Source of the DNA: Syngnathus acus | Taxonomy: Eukaryota > Chordata > Actinopteri > Syngnathiformes > Syngnathidae | Reading direction: 5' to 3' | NCBI RefSeq assembly: GCF_901709675.1 | Contig: NC_051093.1 | Location: forward strand, 558,001 to 622,000 | Length of the DNA: 64,000 nt | Shown: one piece after another, positions 41,301 to 50,040 of the stretch | How positions within the stretch are numbered: position 1 is the stretch's first letter | Layout: each line of letters opens with the position of its first letter | The notes under the pieces: generated by a model | Seen by the model: the letters and a program-made list of their open reading frames with translations, nothing else | What the model was told of the DNA's origin: nothing | Databases searched by the model: none | Position numbers and translations under genes: made by a program

Positions 41301-44300
41301 TTAACTTTAACTATTCCACACCTTCGCACTTACCAAAAATTCCAAACTTAAAATTTTGAAATTCACACCAAATTTTCCAAAAAGTTAATTTTTCCCTTCT
41401 AATTTCTACATTTTTCAACCGATTCAACCCATTGCAACTTCATTCACTTTGTTCACCTTATGCTTACCATATTCACCCCCTTCACCCCCACTTCCACTAT
41501 GCTAACACAATTCAACCCTTGACCCCCACTTCCAGTGTGGCGGCCATCTTAAATTGACCCAGAAGTGCCTCCAATGAACCCAGAATGAACCGGAAGTGAC
41601 CCCAAATGAACCGGAAGTGACCTCAGGTAAACCAGAAATGACCAAAAATCAAACCGGAAGTGACCCAAATAATCCGGAAGTGACCTTTTTAAACTGGAAG
41701 TGACCCCAAATAAACCAGAAGTGACCTCAGGTAAACCGGAAATGACCCCAAATAAACCGGAAGTGACCTCAGGTAAACCGGAAGTGCCCCTAATCAAACC
41801 GGAAGTGACCCAAATAAACAGGAAGTGACGTTTTTAAACCGGAAGTGCCCCACGAAAAACTGGAAGTGACCTCAGCTAGACCGGACGTGACCTAAATTAA
41901 ACCGGAAGTGACCCAAATAAACCGGAAGTGACCCAAATCAGACCAGAAGTGCCCCAAATCATACCGGAAGTGACCCAAATAAACCGGAAGTGACCCAAAT
42001 AAACCGGAAGTGATCCAAATAAACCAGAAGTGACCTTAGCTAAACTGGAAGTGCACTAATTTAAACTGGAAGTTCCCCAAATAAACCGGAAGTGACCTTA
42101 TTTCAACAAGGGGTCATACCAAAGACTATAAAAATGGGACCCATTGCCTCCCTGCTTGGCACTCAGCATTAAGGGTTGGAATTGGGGGGTTAGATCACCA
42201 AATGATTCCAGAGCGCGGCACCGCTGCTGCTCACTGCTCCCCTCTCCCCCAGGGGATGGATATAAATCACACGGGGATGGGTTAAATGCAGAGGACAAAT
42301 TTCACCACACCCAGATGTGTGTGTGACGATCATTGGGACAAAAAAAAAAAGAAGTGCCCTAAATGAAACCAGAAGTCACCCAAATATAACATTTGCTCTA
42401 ACTTTTACAACTTTTGTCCGATTCAACCCGTTTCAAGTTTTGAACTCCAAAGTGAACCTCTTGAACCTGTAGTTTTCGTTTTGTTCCAAATTTCAAAAAT
42501 TTTTGGGGCAATTTTTTTTTTTTTAAATTCCCATTCATTCTCTATGATGCATTTAACATTTGCTCAAACTTCTACATTTTCTAACCAATTCAACCCGTTC
42601 CACCTTTCAACTGTTCACCCTTTTCTACCTATTCCACAACTTTCCACTTACTAAAAGTTAAAATTTTTTAATTTTAAAATACACGCCAAATTCTCCAAAA
42701 TTTCATTTTTCAACTCTAATTACTACATTTTTCAACCGATTCAACCCGTTCAAACTTTTAACTGTTCATCATTTTCCTCCCTATTCCACAACTTCCCACC
42801 AAATATTACAAATTTTCACCACAAATTCTCCAAAATTTCGTTTTACACTTCTATTTTCCACATTTCTCAAGTAATTCAACTCGTTTCAACATCATTCGGC
42901 ATCATTCCCCAAGAAGCTATTCAAAGTCTTCGCCTTCACACGCAATTTCTAGTTATTGTGTGAAGGCGATGGCCTTCACACATATGTTATTCTACTCCAT
43001 TCTCTATTATTATTATTATTCTATTTTATTCTCCTACTTTTTTGTCCTTCTTCTTCTTCCACATAATTCAACCGATTCACTCCATTCCACTTTTGACGTA
43101 TTCCAAATATTGAGCGTTTCCATTTTTCTCGTTCCGAAAATTTTCCGTTTTCACAAAATTCGCAAATTTACATTCATTCTTAATGACACATTCAACATTT
43201 CACATTTACGTTGTTCCAATTTGAAATTCACATCATTCAGCACATTCGAATCACATTCGGAAAGATTCTCGACATTCCCAAAATTGCCAAATTCAAAAAT
43301 TTCATGTTTTCACGTTTAAAATTTCCACAACATTTCACAAAATTTCATTTTTCACCTCTAATTTCTAAATTTTTCAACCGATTCAACCCATTCAAACTTT
43401 CAACTGTTCATCGTTTGCCTACCTATTCCACAACTTCCCACTTACCGAAAATTCCAAATTTTCAAATTTGAAATTCAACCAAATTCTCCAAAATTTCGTT
43501 TTTCTACTCTAATTTCTACATTTTTCAACCGAATCAACCCATTCCAACTTTCAATTGTTCATCTTTTGCCTACCTATTCCACAACTTCCCACTAACCAAA
43601 AATTCCAAATTTTCAAATTTGAAATTCAACCAAATTCTCCAGAATTTCATTTTTCTACTCTAATTTCTACATTTTTCAACTGATTCAACCCATTCCAACT
43701 TTCAACTGTTCATCTTTTGCCTACCTATTCCACAACTTCCCACTAACCAAAAATTCCAAATTTTCAAATTTGTAATTCAACCAAATTCTCCAAAATTTCA
43801 TTTTTCTACTCTAATTTCTACATTTTTCGACTGATTCAACCATTCCAACTTTCAACTGTTCATCTCATGCCTACCTAATCCACAACTTCCCATTTACCAA
43901 AATTATACATTTTCAAATTTGAGATTCAACCAAATTCTCCAAAATTTCGTTTTTCTACATTTCTCTACCGATTCAACCCATTCTAACTTTCAACTCTTCA
44001 TCTTTTGCCTACCTATTCCACAACTTCCCACTTGCCGATAATTCCAAACTTTCAAATTTGAAATTCAGTCAAATTCTCCAAAAAGTTCGTTTTTCTACTC
44101 TAATTTCTAAATTTTTCAACCGATTCAACCCATTCCAACTTTCAACCCTTCATCTTTTGCCTACCTATTCCACAACTTCCCACTTACCAAAAAATTCAAA
44201 CTTTCAAATTTGAACTACAACCAAATTCTCAAAAATTTCGTTTTCTACTCTAATTTCTACATTTTTCAACCGATTCAACCCATTCCAACTTAATTCACTT

Positions 44301-46616
44301 TGTTCACCTCATGCTTACCATATTGACCCCCTTCACCCCCACTGTTGGGAAAAATATACTTTTTATATTATCATTAGATTCTATGTATCTACGTATGTGT
44401 GCAAGATCTTCCACAGTATGTGACAGTTCAACCTATGACTTGGGAGCGTGTGGCTGGCTAATGACTGGGGTCATGAGTCGTGCTCCGAGCTAGTCATGAC
44501 CAGATCATGAGTTTATTATGAGATGGCTGAAGCAGACAAACGTCTTATTTAGGTAAAAGTCATGAGTACGCCACGACACGTATGCATCCCAGGTGCACTA
44601 AGACTACGTCTTTGTTGAGCTAAAGTCATGCTCTTTTCAATAATAGCATCCCTATTGTTCTGAAGTCAGGAGATGTAATCATGAGATGTCCTTGCTGTTT
44701 GAGAGACTATGCATTTATGTAAACTCCCCCCATTGTTGTTCCTCAATAAAAGGCACGACCAAACTGGAGGAAGGGCGCGAATCTCAGCCACAAACTGTGT
44801 CTGGTTTACGCCCTTCTGCAGAAGTTTGCCATCGAAGACATCTCCTGCCTCTGTGAGATTCTTTTCAGATAAATGTTGTGAACCCAACATCCCCACTTCA
44901 ACAGTGTGGCGGCCATCTTGGATTGACCCAGAAATGCCCCAAAATGAACACAAAGTGAACCGGAAATGCCCCAAAACAAACAGGAAGGGCCCCAAAATGA
45001 ACAGGAAATGACCCAATATGACCAGGAAGTGAACTGGAAGTGCTCCAATTTTAACAGGAAGTGAACCGGAAGTGCCCCAAATCAAACCGGAAGCGACCCA
45101 AATCAAACCGGAAGTGACCCAAATCAAACCGGGAATGACCCAAATCAAACCAGAAGTGACACAAATAAACCGGAAGTGACCTCAGCTAAACCGGAAGTGC
45201 ACTAAATTAAACCGGAAGTGCCCCAAATAAACCAAAAGTGACCTTATTTCAACGAAAAATGCCCTAAATGAAACCACAAGTGACCTAAATATGATATTTG
45301 CTCTAACTTTTCCAATTTTTGTCCAATTCAACCCGTTTCAACTTTTGAACTCTAAAGTGAACCTTTTGAACCTGTAGTTTTCGTTTTGTTCCAAATTTCA
45401 TAAATTTTTGGCGCAATTGTTTTTTAAATTCCCATTCATGGTCTTCGCCCTCACACGCAATTTCTCCAGAAATTGCATTTTCTAGTTTTATGAGCATTTT
45501 ATTTTTTCTTATATATGGAAGAATTGTATTCTCTTCTACGCACTATATTTTTTCACATTTGTTCACATTTTCGTTTTTAAAATGTTTATTAAAAAAGGAC
45601 TTGCACTTTTTGATGCTATATTAGACCTGCATGGATCATAATTAGATATAATTTAAAAAAAATCAATCTGATATTTTTAAAAAAAAGAATGCGCATAGTT
45701 GGCTATGTGATGCCTCCTCAGGTGGGAACCAACCTGACGGACGTGATGCTGAGGCGAAAGAAGCTGACGGTGAGGGAGTTGGGAGGCTGCATGGGCCCAA
45801 TCTGGTCCAGTTACTTCAACGATTGTTCGTCGGTCATAGTCAGTGCCGCCTCCCCTTACTGAAGCAAAAAAGCCGCTCCAGAACACAAGTCTATTTGATG
45901 CTTTGTTGTGTAGTTTGTGGTGGACTCGTCCAATGTGGCTCAAGTGTCGGCATCGTGCATCCAGCTGCTGTCGGTGCTTTCTGCTGGGCCTCTGCAAAAC
46001 GCTTCTGTGCTTATCATCTTTAACAAGCGGTAAAAAGGCACACGTGTTATACTGAACACACATAATAAGATCCACTTCTCAAGGGCCCCAAAGACGCTTA
46101 ACAATAATAACTCATGGAGGAACTCGGGGAGGTATATCATATTACTGGATGGATGCTTCAGGGAACAGATGGTGCTGGGGACTTTGTTATTTTCTTGCTT
46201 ATCTTTGACAAATCATGTACCTGATGACAAAGGGGGCAGGGAGCTCCATCCGTCAATGAATTTGAACCGGAGCATGTATGTCGTCAATCATCAATGCAAG
46301 GCGCTCTTGTTGACAGGTCCGTGTGGTTCCACGTGGCCATTAAGTTAGCCAAACAGAAGGAGTCAAAAGATGCAGGGAAGCAGCATGCCGGCTTGAAGTC
46401 AGGAGAACTAACCTGGCCGCTCCGTTCTTCTCTTGCTGCTTCCCCTCCAGGGACATGCCTTGCACCATAAGCCTGCCGGAGATCCGCTCCCTGTTCCGAT
46501 TGGATGACGTGGCGGCCTGCGCTCCTCAGCCCATCGTCACGCTGGAAGCCAGCGCCCGCTCCGGGATGGGACTGCGGGAGGTGTTGGCCTGGATGGAATC
46601 CATCGCCGTCAAGTGA
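38330..46616 (+). CDS. arl16: ADP-ribosylation factor-like GTPase 16, five exons
   Basis: ARL16 is a divergent ARF-family GTPase linked to Golgi-to-cilium traffic and to RIG-I control. Exons: e1 38330-38405; e2 38605-38660; e3 45722-45838; e4 45914-46029; e5 46451-46616. The product is 176 residues. G1 is GAAGVGKT; the switch region is VGTNLTD; the usual DVGGQ of ARFs is replaced by RELGGC, as in ARL16; IWSSYF and FVVDSSN follow; G4 is NKRD. The end matches ARL16 (EASARSGMGLREVLAWMES against ISAREGTGLAGVLAWLQ). Introns 2-4 are GT-AG. Intron 1 has no usable GT donor and reads as an AT-AC U12-type intron (separate entry). Intron 2 is 7061 bp and almost wholly transposons. Start chosen at the ATG giving the known MxxxCLLLG opening; it has A at -3. 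Confidence 0.92.
38406..38604 (+). other. arl16: U12-type AT-AC intron 1 of arl16
   Basis: The donor after exon 1 is ATATCCTTTT, matching the minor-spliceosome consensus ATATCCTT exactly. The acceptor is CCAC followed by AG CTC AGT. A branch-point-like TTTCTTAAC lies at 38585-38593, ending 11 nt before the AC. This joins CGA CTC CTC A to AG CTC AGT, giving KRLL-KLS, which aligns with human KRLQ-KLS. Reading on without the splice meets TAA at 38432, before the only nearby GT donor (38445). Using AG at 38605-38606 as the acceptor also gives an early stop. Confidence 0.88.
38713..39597 (-). mobile_element. Tc1-like element with internal deletion, arl16 intron 2
   Basis: Inverted ends CAGGACTGTCTCAG and CTGAGACAGTACTG, flanked by TA (38711-38712 and 39598-39599). 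The inverted repeat continues for about 90 bp. At 885 bp it is roughly half the length of a full Tc1. It retains the C-terminal half of a transposase on the minus strand (next entry). Confidence 0.88.
39137..39544 (-). pseudogene. C-terminal Tc1 transposase remnant
   Basis: 135 codons with SAMVWGAMSAAGVGPL, the second catalytic Asp in FIFQHDLAPAHSAK and the Glu in SPDLNPIENLWGIVK. The DNA-binding N-terminus and first catalytic Asp are lost through the internal deletion, so it is not functional. It belongs to a different Tc1 family from the copies at 26316 and 57140. Confidence 0.85.
39624..40640 (+). repeat. Hairpin copy, hAT scrap and ~185-bp tandem duplication
   Basis: 39626-39650 is one copy of the GTGTGAAGGC hairpin. 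39667 starts CAGGGGTCACCAACC, a Charlie-type hAT terminus whose partner end I could not find. Around 40021-40370 a segment with GCATTATTGTGACAGAGCCG and AAGTCCTGATGTACTTTCC occurs twice with a period of about 185 bp. Confidence 0.55.
40645..41001 (+). repeat. AT-rich satellite, block 2
   Basis: Diverged units of the CTACATTTTTCAACCGATTC satellite. The last unit is interrupted by the SINE at 41002 and resumes at 41311. Confidence 0.75.
41002..41310 (+). mobile_element. tRNA-derived SINE, full length
   Basis: The head is tRNA-like: AGCTCAGTGGCCTACTGGTAG (A-box region, divided in alignment) and GGGTTCAAACCCCGG (B box). It continues through a unique body to GGGACTTTAACTTTAA. It is flanked by a 21-bp duplication (40981-41001 and 41311-41331) differing at one position. 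Truncated copies are at 42112-42340 and 28155-28315. The tRNA part is a retroposon promoter, not a tRNA gene: the acceptor stem and anticodon loop are not preserved. Confidence 0.9.
41535..42111 (+). repeat. CCGGAAGTG motif array 3, longest
   Basis: About 28 units of the AAACCGGAAGTGACCC type, roughly half with an exact CCGGAAGTG. Preceded by GGCGGCCATCTTAAATTG, a decayed version of the GGCCATCTTGG head of arrays 1 and 4. Confidence 0.88.
42112..42340 (+). mobile_element. 5'-truncated SINE copy
   Basis: Starts within the SINE body (GGGTCATACCAAAGAC) and ends CATTGGGAC followed by an A run. It interrupts array 3 within a TTTCAACAAG...AAGTGCC unit. A poly-A-like tail here, unlike the TTTAACTTTAA tail of the full copy, suggests separate priming. 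Confidence 0.85.
42540..44342 (+). repeat. AT-rich ~151-bp satellite, block 3
   Basis: About ten units. CTACATTTTTC recurs at 43516, 43667 and 43818, a period of 151 bp. At 42938-42985 a GCAATTTCTAG terminus directly abuts TTATTGTGTGAAGGCGATGG, the hairpin start, so an element end and an element start are joined head to tail. Confidence 0.85.
44343..44889. mobile_element. Solo LTR
   Basis: Begins TGTTGGGAAAAATATAC and ends GAACCCAACA, perfect 7-bp inverted ends. It sits in the satellite/array family (left flank ...CACCCCCAC, right flank TCCCCACTTC), with a CCCAC-type flank on both sides. An AATAAAAGGC signal (about 44745) and a GT-rich tail follow the expected U3-R-U5 order. Left by an old retroelement; no internal genes remain. 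Confidence 0.65.
44900..45280 (+). repeat. CCGGAAGTG motif array 4
   Basis: Headed by GGCGGCCATCTTGGATTG, then about 16 degenerate units, many with GGAAGTG. Followed by the same tail as arrays 1-3. Confidence 0.82.
45430..45485 (+). mobile_element. Helitron-like 3' terminus, second copy
   Basis: CACACGCAATTTCT-CC-AGAAATTGC hairpin (45457-45476), ATTTT, then CTAG (45482-45485) and T. Identical to 32545-32579. Confidence 0.5.
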
Positions 46617-46913
46617 CAGCCGGCAGGAAAAAGGACACTACGGTTTATTTTATTTGGTCAATCAGGAGAACTTTTTGGGTGAACACAGGCATGAACATGG
46701 TGATGCGCGACAAATATTTAATGGAAGGCAGCCAGCCAGCCACAGATGGTGACAGGCAGAGCATGCTCTTGCACTGGATGGAAGAAGGCAAAAATTGTGC
46801 ATCCATACTTTCTGACATTTTCCACCCTTTCTGCTTTCTAATGGGGCTTTGTAAAGCTACTGCTTTGTATACACATACAAAAAGGTGTATGCTTCAGGAT
46901 GATCCTGTAGAGC
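46617..46913 (+). other. Probable arl16 3' UTR and flank
   Basis: No further exon or recognised repeat. No canonical AATAAA was identified close to the stop. Confidence 0.4.
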
Positions 46914-47700
46914 AGTGGTCTCCAACGCCCGGGCCGCGGACTGGTACTGGTCCGTGGATCATTTGGTACCGGGTCGCACAAGAAAGTATAAATAACTTGC
47001 ATTATTTACGTTTTATTTATTTGAGTCTGAATGATCTTTTATCTTGAACAATTGACCAGTTTCTCTCCCACATCTCATGACGTGAACAAAACATGACATT
47101 ACTCCTGTTATGTTGTTGGCGCGATGTTATGAGGATGCTGCGAGTAAAGTTGCATAGGTGTTCGCATACAGAATTCCACCATGGAACCAGGGTTGAAGGG
47201 TGTGGGGACCGTGGTGTGTGTTCATTCTATTCCTCGTTTTACGAGTATATTTTTTTGCGACAAACCTGCGTCTCCATTCCTTCAGCACCACAATACCATT
47301 GTTTTTATCTCGGTCTTATCATTTTATTTTTATGTATTTATCCGCCACACCTTTTTTTTCCCCGCCACACCTTAAAAGTTGGTGGAGGCACCACATTCAC
47401 TCGGTGCTCAGATCGGCTCCCTGACACTTTTGAAGACGTCACGCTATACGATTGGCTGAGAAAATAGTACAGTGACGTTTAAGATTGTGGTTGGTCTGTT
47501 TTGCGGAAATCAGATTGTTGTTCAACCACGGGCGATTTTTGCGAAAAAAACAATGTGCAGTCTGTCATTATTTGATTTTATTTGTTCTTTTTAGAATTGT
47601 TTTAGAAGTTTTCTTCGCAAAAATCGTGAGGTCATCAAATACCGGTCGGAGAAAATATTGTCTGAAAAAAATCCAGTCCGTGGCACTAGAAAGGTGCCTT
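46914..47700. repeat. Probable hAT-derived repeat
   Basis: Begins CAGTGGTCTCCAACGCCCGG then CCGCGGACTGGTACTGG, a common fish hAT-type 5' end. The matching far end could not be placed with certainty. Confidence 0.35.
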
Positions 47701-47714
47701 AATTTTATTTCAAG

Positions 47715-48569
47715 ATGGCGGCGCGTGCACACGCAGCGACCTCTCTCTGTCCCAACCGAACGGTGTTTTGTTCATTTAAGAAGTGTTTGTCCAACAGTTT
47801 TACGTGTTCGTCTCGTCTTACTACGTCGTGCTACAAGTACAGCAGGCAGTTTCTACTAGACATCGGCAAAAGCGAGTTTTGCAGCATTTTGAACTTTGAA
47901 ACAGAGACATTTAAGGAACTCGGACTACTCCGGTCTGAAACAATACCGGACTCGCCTGCTACTCCTCCCCCGGATAGAAAGCGTCGGAAGCGGTGTGCGA
48001 GGAGGCAGAAGAGGGGCAAGCGCGGAGGCGTCCGGGCCAGGCTAGCGGCCAACCCAACTCACCCGGCCATACCTTCCATTCTTCTGGCGAATTCTCGATC
48101 GCTAGACAACAAAATGGATTACATATGACTGCTGAGATCTACGAACCGGACAGTGAGTAACTGCTGTGTGCTCGTGTTCACTGAGACTTGGTTAAATGTC
48201 AACATTCCGGACTCTGCTGTACAACTGGGGCAGCTAGCATGCTATCGAGCGGACCGGGCCATTGTAAAGGGTGGAAAATCACGAGGAGGAGGAATCTGTG
48301 TCTACATCTGTAACGAATGGTACCGGGACACTGTAGTTGTATGCAAACACTGCTCGCCACTGGCGGAGTTTGTGATCATAAAGTGCCGTCCTTTTTACCT
48401 ACCAAGGGAAATTATTGCGATTCTGCTAGTCGCGGTATACATCCCGCCTTCCAACATTGAAAGCGACAGGATCACGGCTCTTAGTGAACTGTACCAGGCT
48501 GTCAGTGAAGAACAGACGGCGCACCCTGACGGTTTCACCATCTTCGCTGGGGATTGTAATCATGCAGAG
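47715..48569 (+). pseudogene. LINE endonuclease fragment (CR1/L2/Rex1 type)
   Basis: Two open stretches (47715-48128 and 48153-48569) separated by a stop. They match the N-terminal part of the LINE protein at 50272-53271: a basic KRRKRC...KRGKRGG region, SILLANSRSLDNKMD, FTETWLN (endonuclease Glu) and KSRGGGICVYI. The sequence stops abruptly at the AGDCNHAE position, where the LTR at 48570 begins. Confidence 0.85.
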
Positions 48570-49876
48570 TGAAGGAATTGGGTCGAAATACAAAAGTCCT
48601 GCCTAGCTACAAAAACAGATATGCTCAAACCTCATTGAATAAAGTACATAAGCAGACAAGTATATTCACATATTAAATCAATAAAAGAAACATTTTAAGC
48701 ATATAATTATACCTACACACCAAATCAATAAAGAAGACAGACATTTTTGATAGGTGGTAATGACAAAGGTTTTTATAACTTTATGATCTGATATATATTT
48801 CTGAGCACTTTGAAATAACAAATGTTTTTGATATATTGCCTAAATAGCTTAATGACCCTTAAGGAACTGTGTAATGCATGCCTGATGTTTTTTCTAAATC
48901 ATGGACACGGCCAGGGTCGTCTAGAATGTTCAGTACTTGATTATATCTTGTGTTTTGATTAAACGTCATATGTTGCCTAATGCTAGACGCCAGCTTTTCG
49001 ATTACTACTGAACGTTCTGCACAGAAGGAAATATTTTGCCTAACAAAGAGAAGATATGGTTGGAAGCATGATTAAACTAAGAATATAATGATGTAAGCAA
49101 AGACATGGAGTATCAAAAGAACAAACAAACAAAAACATGGTACGTGGTGAGAACAAACTTTGCATATTCAGGGAACATTAATAGATTGATGATGTCACAG
49201 CCAAAAGGTCACATAATTTCGTACAAAATGACAAAATTGAAAGAATGATGTATGGATGAGGTGCGACAGTGTATGTGCAAGAATGGAGCAGAATGTTTAC
49301 AGGAAGGTCACTTGGAGATAAAACCAGCAGGTGCCAGAGGGAGACAGCCAAGAACTCGGCCAAAGATGATCGCCAAGGCCGAAAGACGGGATGGAAGACA
49401 ACAGCCCCCACACACACCGAATCGCCCATAATCAGCACCCACCCCCACGGAACCAGCTCTCACTGAACCAGCACCCACTCCCATGGAATCAAAATCTCCT
49501 GCGAACTTGCCACACACCCTGACTCATCACCCATCAAACTCGGCCCACACTGGCATGTGCAACTGAATATAAGCTGACCAAAAAACCTTGAACGTTGCCT
49601 TTTCTGAATGGAGACTTTCTGCCCTTGAGCATGGTCGCACGAAAGGCCCAGCGCTGTATTGTACTTTCCTGAAAACAGAGCTTTCTTAACAAGAATTGTG
49701 ATTGAACTCAACCAACCTGTGTAAGTCTAATTTCTGCTTCAGTGTCTTAGCATTTTCCTAAATCTGAAGAAACCAAACAAGCACGCAGTGAGTAAATTGG
49801 ATAACAGGTGATTGGCAATGGCTTTTGCCGTGAGGCGCAGATAGCGCGCTCCCTAAATTGTGGACAAAATCCAACA
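48570..49876 (+). mobile_element. LTR of a retroelement inserted in the LINE
   Basis: Starts TGAAGGAATTGG at the point where the LINE frame is cut, and ends TCCAACA two bases before a primer-binding site. 1307 bp, TG...CA ends, TATA-like GAATATAAGC at about 49564. No second LTR, gag, pro or pol was recognised in the window, so it could come from an endogenous retrovirus or another LTR retrotransposon. It is an old, incomplete copy. Confidence 0.5.
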
Positions 49877-49878
49877 AA

Positions 49879-49896
49879 TGGTGACCCCGACGTGAT
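49879..49896 (+). promoter_or_regulatory. Primer-binding site, tRNA-Trp type
   Basis: TGGTGACCCCGACGTGAT is the complement of the 3' end of vertebrate tRNA-Trp including CCA. It lies two bases after the LTR end, the standard position for priming reverse transcription. Confidence 0.7.
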
Positions 49897-50040
49897 TTCT
49901 TCAGAAGGGAAAGTGCATGCTCCAGGAAGGATTCTTCCTTCTCCGCTCTTGCTCAACAATATTGCAGTCCGATCGGCACAAAAGGTAAGGGGGAACCTTT
50001 TTTCTTTTTTAATAAAATCTCCCAGTTCAGCAATATTGAC
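49897..50040 (+). other. Start of the LTR element leader
   Basis: Follows the primer-binding site. AAAAG/GTAAGG at about 49980 could be a splice donor. Interrupted by the LINE that begins at 50041. Confidence 0.4.
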
